From positions 2,356,001 through 2,420,000 of the forward strand of contig NZ_CP104208.1 of the NCBI RefSeq assembly GCF_026230175.1: a DNA stretch of 64,000 nucleotides. The letters run 5' to 3'. The translations under genes were made by a program, and so were the position numbers. Under the pieces are notes generated by a model. That model did not search any database. It worked only from the letters and a program-made list of their open reading frames with translations, and was not told where the DNA came from. This document shows positions 62,350 through 64,000 of this stretch, piece after piece (position 1 is the stretch's first letter; every line of letters starts with the position of its first letter). This DNA comes from Desulfovibrio mangrovi (GTDB lineage: Bacteria; Desulfobacterota; Desulfovibrionia; Desulfovibrionales; Desulfovibrionaceae).

Positions 62350-63768
62350 TCAGCCACAGTTGTCCCCTTCGGACATGCTCCTGAAAACCAGCATGTCGAA
62401 CCCGGTGGCAATGCGCAGCGCCCTCTCCGAAGGCAGCACCCAGCCGAAACATGTTCCCTGAGCCAGTTCACTGTCGTATGTCTCATAGGAACATGCAGGA
62501 AGAATACCAATGCAGCTCAACGGAGCATACACATCGGGGAAGAATTGACGGCCGGATATATGCTCCCCCGTCGTCATCGTCAGTTTGCGGCCGGACCCTT
62601 TTTCCGTCCGCCACAGCACCCCTTCGCCGGGATACTCCAGACGAAGGTCGTAGCCGCCCTGCTCCCCTGCTTCGTTCAGGAACCAGAAGGCAAAGGCATC
62701 GGCCCCGCCCGTCCTGCCCGCCCGGTCAGTCCAGTCGGCACAATCAAACTGAAAGAATCTGCCCCCTTCCATGAAGCCTTCCACAACACCGCTTCCGCCG
62801 TCCCGCACCGCGCAGTCTCCTACGGGCACCAGATGCAGGCGGGCGTTGCCCATGTGGTTGCCCGCATGCAGACAGCACCTCCCGTCCGGCAGCCGGAACA
62901 ACCGGAACGGAATGCTGTCGCCGCCCTTGCGGACACATGCACCGACCAGTTCGGTTCCCGTGGGGAACCGGGAAGGAGTTTCCTGCTGCAACACAGCCTC
63001 AGAAGAGACCACCAGCCGCGCCTGCTGTTCCGACTCGTATAGCCACAGACAGACGGGATCATCGGAATCGTCCCCGTTTCCTTCATACGGCAGATAGGCG
63101 ACTGTTCTGTCGGTAACGGGACTGCGCCGGTACAGAAGGGCATTTCCGCTGCCATCCCCTTCTGCGGCAACGCCCTTTGCCGCCCAGTCAAAGGGGAATG
63201 GGCGGGTCACGAACCTGCCTGCCCACATTGAAGACAAGCGCTCCAGCAAACCCGCCTCTTCCAGAACGGCCTCCCCCCTGCCGCCGGACTCGAACAGGTT
63301 CACCACGCCCGCATCGGCAATAGTGTAATACCCTTCGAGCTGGCAGGGGTTGTCGCGCACGGCGGTCACCGTAACCATGGCGGAACGGCCTGATGCTTCA
63401 TACTCGCGCAGGGCGGCGGCCATATCATCACCCGAGACGAACGGACAACGGAAGTCCGCCACCATGACGGGGGCATCCGGACGACCGGTCATTTCCTGCA
63501 CGGCCTCCAACGCGGTGCGGGTTCCCAAGGGCAGGAAGCGGGAAACCTCTCTGGCACTATCCACATCCCGCACAATGCGGCGTATTCTGCCGTCTTCGGT
63601 CGGCCATATGCCTTCCAGCGCTTCCGGATCATCCGTAACCGCCACCACCTGCTCCACACCCAGCACGCGCAGGGCCGCCTCCAGACGTGCGGCCAAAATG
63701 GCCCGACCGACATCACTGCACCACAAGGCCTTCTGACTGCCCATGAACAACGGGAGCACGAGGATCAT
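62350..63768 (-). CDS. degenerate cytidylyltransferase-like domain with unknown C-terminal domain
   Basis: A 472-residue protein. Residues 1-225 follow the NeuA/KdsB nucleotidyltransferase fold (VVAVTDDPEALEGIW, RTALEAVQEM, APVMVADFRCPFVSGDDMAA, AMVTVTAVRDNPCQLEGYYT), but the usual N-terminal PARGGSKGIPGKN-type CTP loop is replaced by LPLFMGSQKALWCS, so activity is doubtful. Residues about 235-472 match nothing recognised; they are rich in beta-strand and Gly. GAGG precedes ATG 63768, and its start overlaps the cytidylyltransferase stop by 4 bp. Confidence 0.68.
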   Translation of the reverse strand: MILVLPLFMGSQKALWCSDVGRAILAARLEAALRVLGVEQVVAVTDDPEALEGIWPTEDGRIRRIVRDVDSAREVSRFLPLGTRTALEAVQEMTGRPDAPVMVADFRCPFVSGDDMAAALREYEASGRSAMVTVTAVRDNPCQLEGYYTIADAGVVNLFESGGRGEAVLEEAGLLERLSSMWAGRFVTRPFPFDWAAKGVAAEGDGSGNALLYRRSPVTDRTVAYLPYEGNGDDSDDPVCLWLYESEQQARLVVSSEAVLQQETPSRFPTGTELVGACVRKGGDSIPFRLFRLPDGRCCLHAGNHMGNARLHLVPVGDCAVRDGGSGVVEGFMEGGRFFQFDCADWTDRAGRTGGADAFAFWFLNEAGEQGGYDLRLEYPGEGVLWRTEKGSGRKLTMTTGEHISGRQFFPDVYAPLSCIGILPACSYETYDSELAQGTCFGWVLPSERALRIATGFDMLVFRSMSEGDNCG

Positions 63769-64000
63769 GCGACCTCCTGATCAAACTGAAAATCAAACAA
63801 CCCGTTGGCAATCACGTGTTCGGCAAGGCGGAAATCGTTGATGGTGTCTATGTCGATAAGGGAGACAGGATCGTTGACGACCTTGAAATAGGGATTGTCC
63901 GCAGAGGTGCGGTTGCGGCCGGAAAACAGCCCGTACTTTCTGAAATAGCTCCGCTGAGCGTCCTCCGCACCTGCCCCGGAACGGGCGGTACACACGGGAT
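63765..64000 (-). CDS. C-terminus of a CMP-sugar synthetase (NeuA-like), 5' end outside the window
   Basis: 78 visible codons, open to the window edge. NPYFKVVNDPVSLIDIDTIN followed by DFRLAEHVI is the closing part of CMP-nonulosonate cytidylyltransferases, where IDID and the final helix are conserved. With NeuB in the same locus it would activate the nonulosonic acid as its CMP derivative. The stop overlaps the next start (ATGA). The remaining N-terminal part with the CTP loop lies beyond the window. Confidence 0.78.
   Translation of the reverse strand, partial: PVCTARSGAGAEDAQRSYFRKYGLFSGRNRTSADNPYFKVVNDPVSLIDIDTINDFRLAEHVIANGLFDFQFDQEVA

Noticed and set aside
1-64000. tRNA, rRNA, prophage, insertion sequence or selenocysteine insertion
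   Set aside because: No cloverleaf, rRNA segment, transposase, integrase or in-frame TGA inside a conserved domain was recognised while reading the window.

Overview
The window is a GC-rich (about 60 %) bacterial chromosome segment that most resembles a sulfate-reducing Desulfovibrionaceae (Desulfovibrio sensu lato). This rests on gene content and style: a MoeA fused to a periplasmic-binding-like domain, an anaerobe-type FMN hydroxy-acid dehydrogenase with an N-terminal cysteine cluster, alanine dehydrogenase, many chemoreceptor and kinase domains, and a leu operon next to psd-pssA. It is an inference; no rRNA or tRNA is present to confirm it.

Layout. 1-5.6 kb: the end of a DUF4197 gene, a PAS-containing chemoreceptor, a TPR protein and an Elp3-like radical SAM protein. 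5.9-10.1 kb: HIT protein, IHF-alpha-like protein, alanine dehydrogenase, and a divergent PACE efflux/LysR pair. 10.4-12.8 kb: a polar amino-acid ABC importer. 12.8-16.5 kb: a TetR regulator with matching operators at itself and at a carboxymuconolactone-decarboxylase-like gene; then a FadR-type GntR regulator with its operator and an FMN hydroxy-acid dehydrogenase, whose 3' end runs into an unusual array of five and a half 43-bp tandem repeats that fold as hairpins. 16.6-22.3 kb: small zinc-ribbon protein, FetAB exporter, mutL (divergent from fetA through overlapping promoters), and a receiver-PAS-histidine kinase protein. 22.3-29.2 kb: minus-strand hldD, YkgJ-type protein, Ser/Thr kinase-DUF1566 fusion and metallophosphatase, divergent from gnd-zwf. 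29.3-35.8 kb: psd, pssA, then leuACDB preceded by a candidate leucine leader peptide. 35.9-40.4 kb: a lipoprotein, a periplasmic binding protein, and pspABC divergent from pspF with a sigma-54 promoter. 40.4-42.9 kb: MoeA-PBP fusion and a PEBP protein.

43.1-64.0 kb is a surface-glycan (nonulosonate-type) locus. A plus-strand operon (winged-helix/Rossmann regulator, neuB, glycosyltransferase, UDP-xylose synthase) converges on a 17-kb minus-strand block that runs off the window end. That block carries a cytidylyltransferase C-terminus (neuA-like), a degenerate cytidylyltransferase fusion, a beta-propeller protein, four glycosyltransferases or relatives, a hexapeptide acyltransferase, two radical SAM proteins, two methyltransferase domains, an F420-hydrogenase-beta-like ferredoxin protein, a polysaccharide pyruvyl transferase and GDP-mannose 4,6-dehydratase. 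Several genes overlap by 4 bp, so they are probably translated as a unit. The glycan could be flagellar or cell-surface; the window does not decide.

The most distinctive features are the transcribed 43-bp hairpin array with paired base changes, the leu leader, the divergent fetA/mutL promoters that imply leaderless mRNAs, and the mixed radical-SAM/pyruvyl/redox content of the glycan operon.
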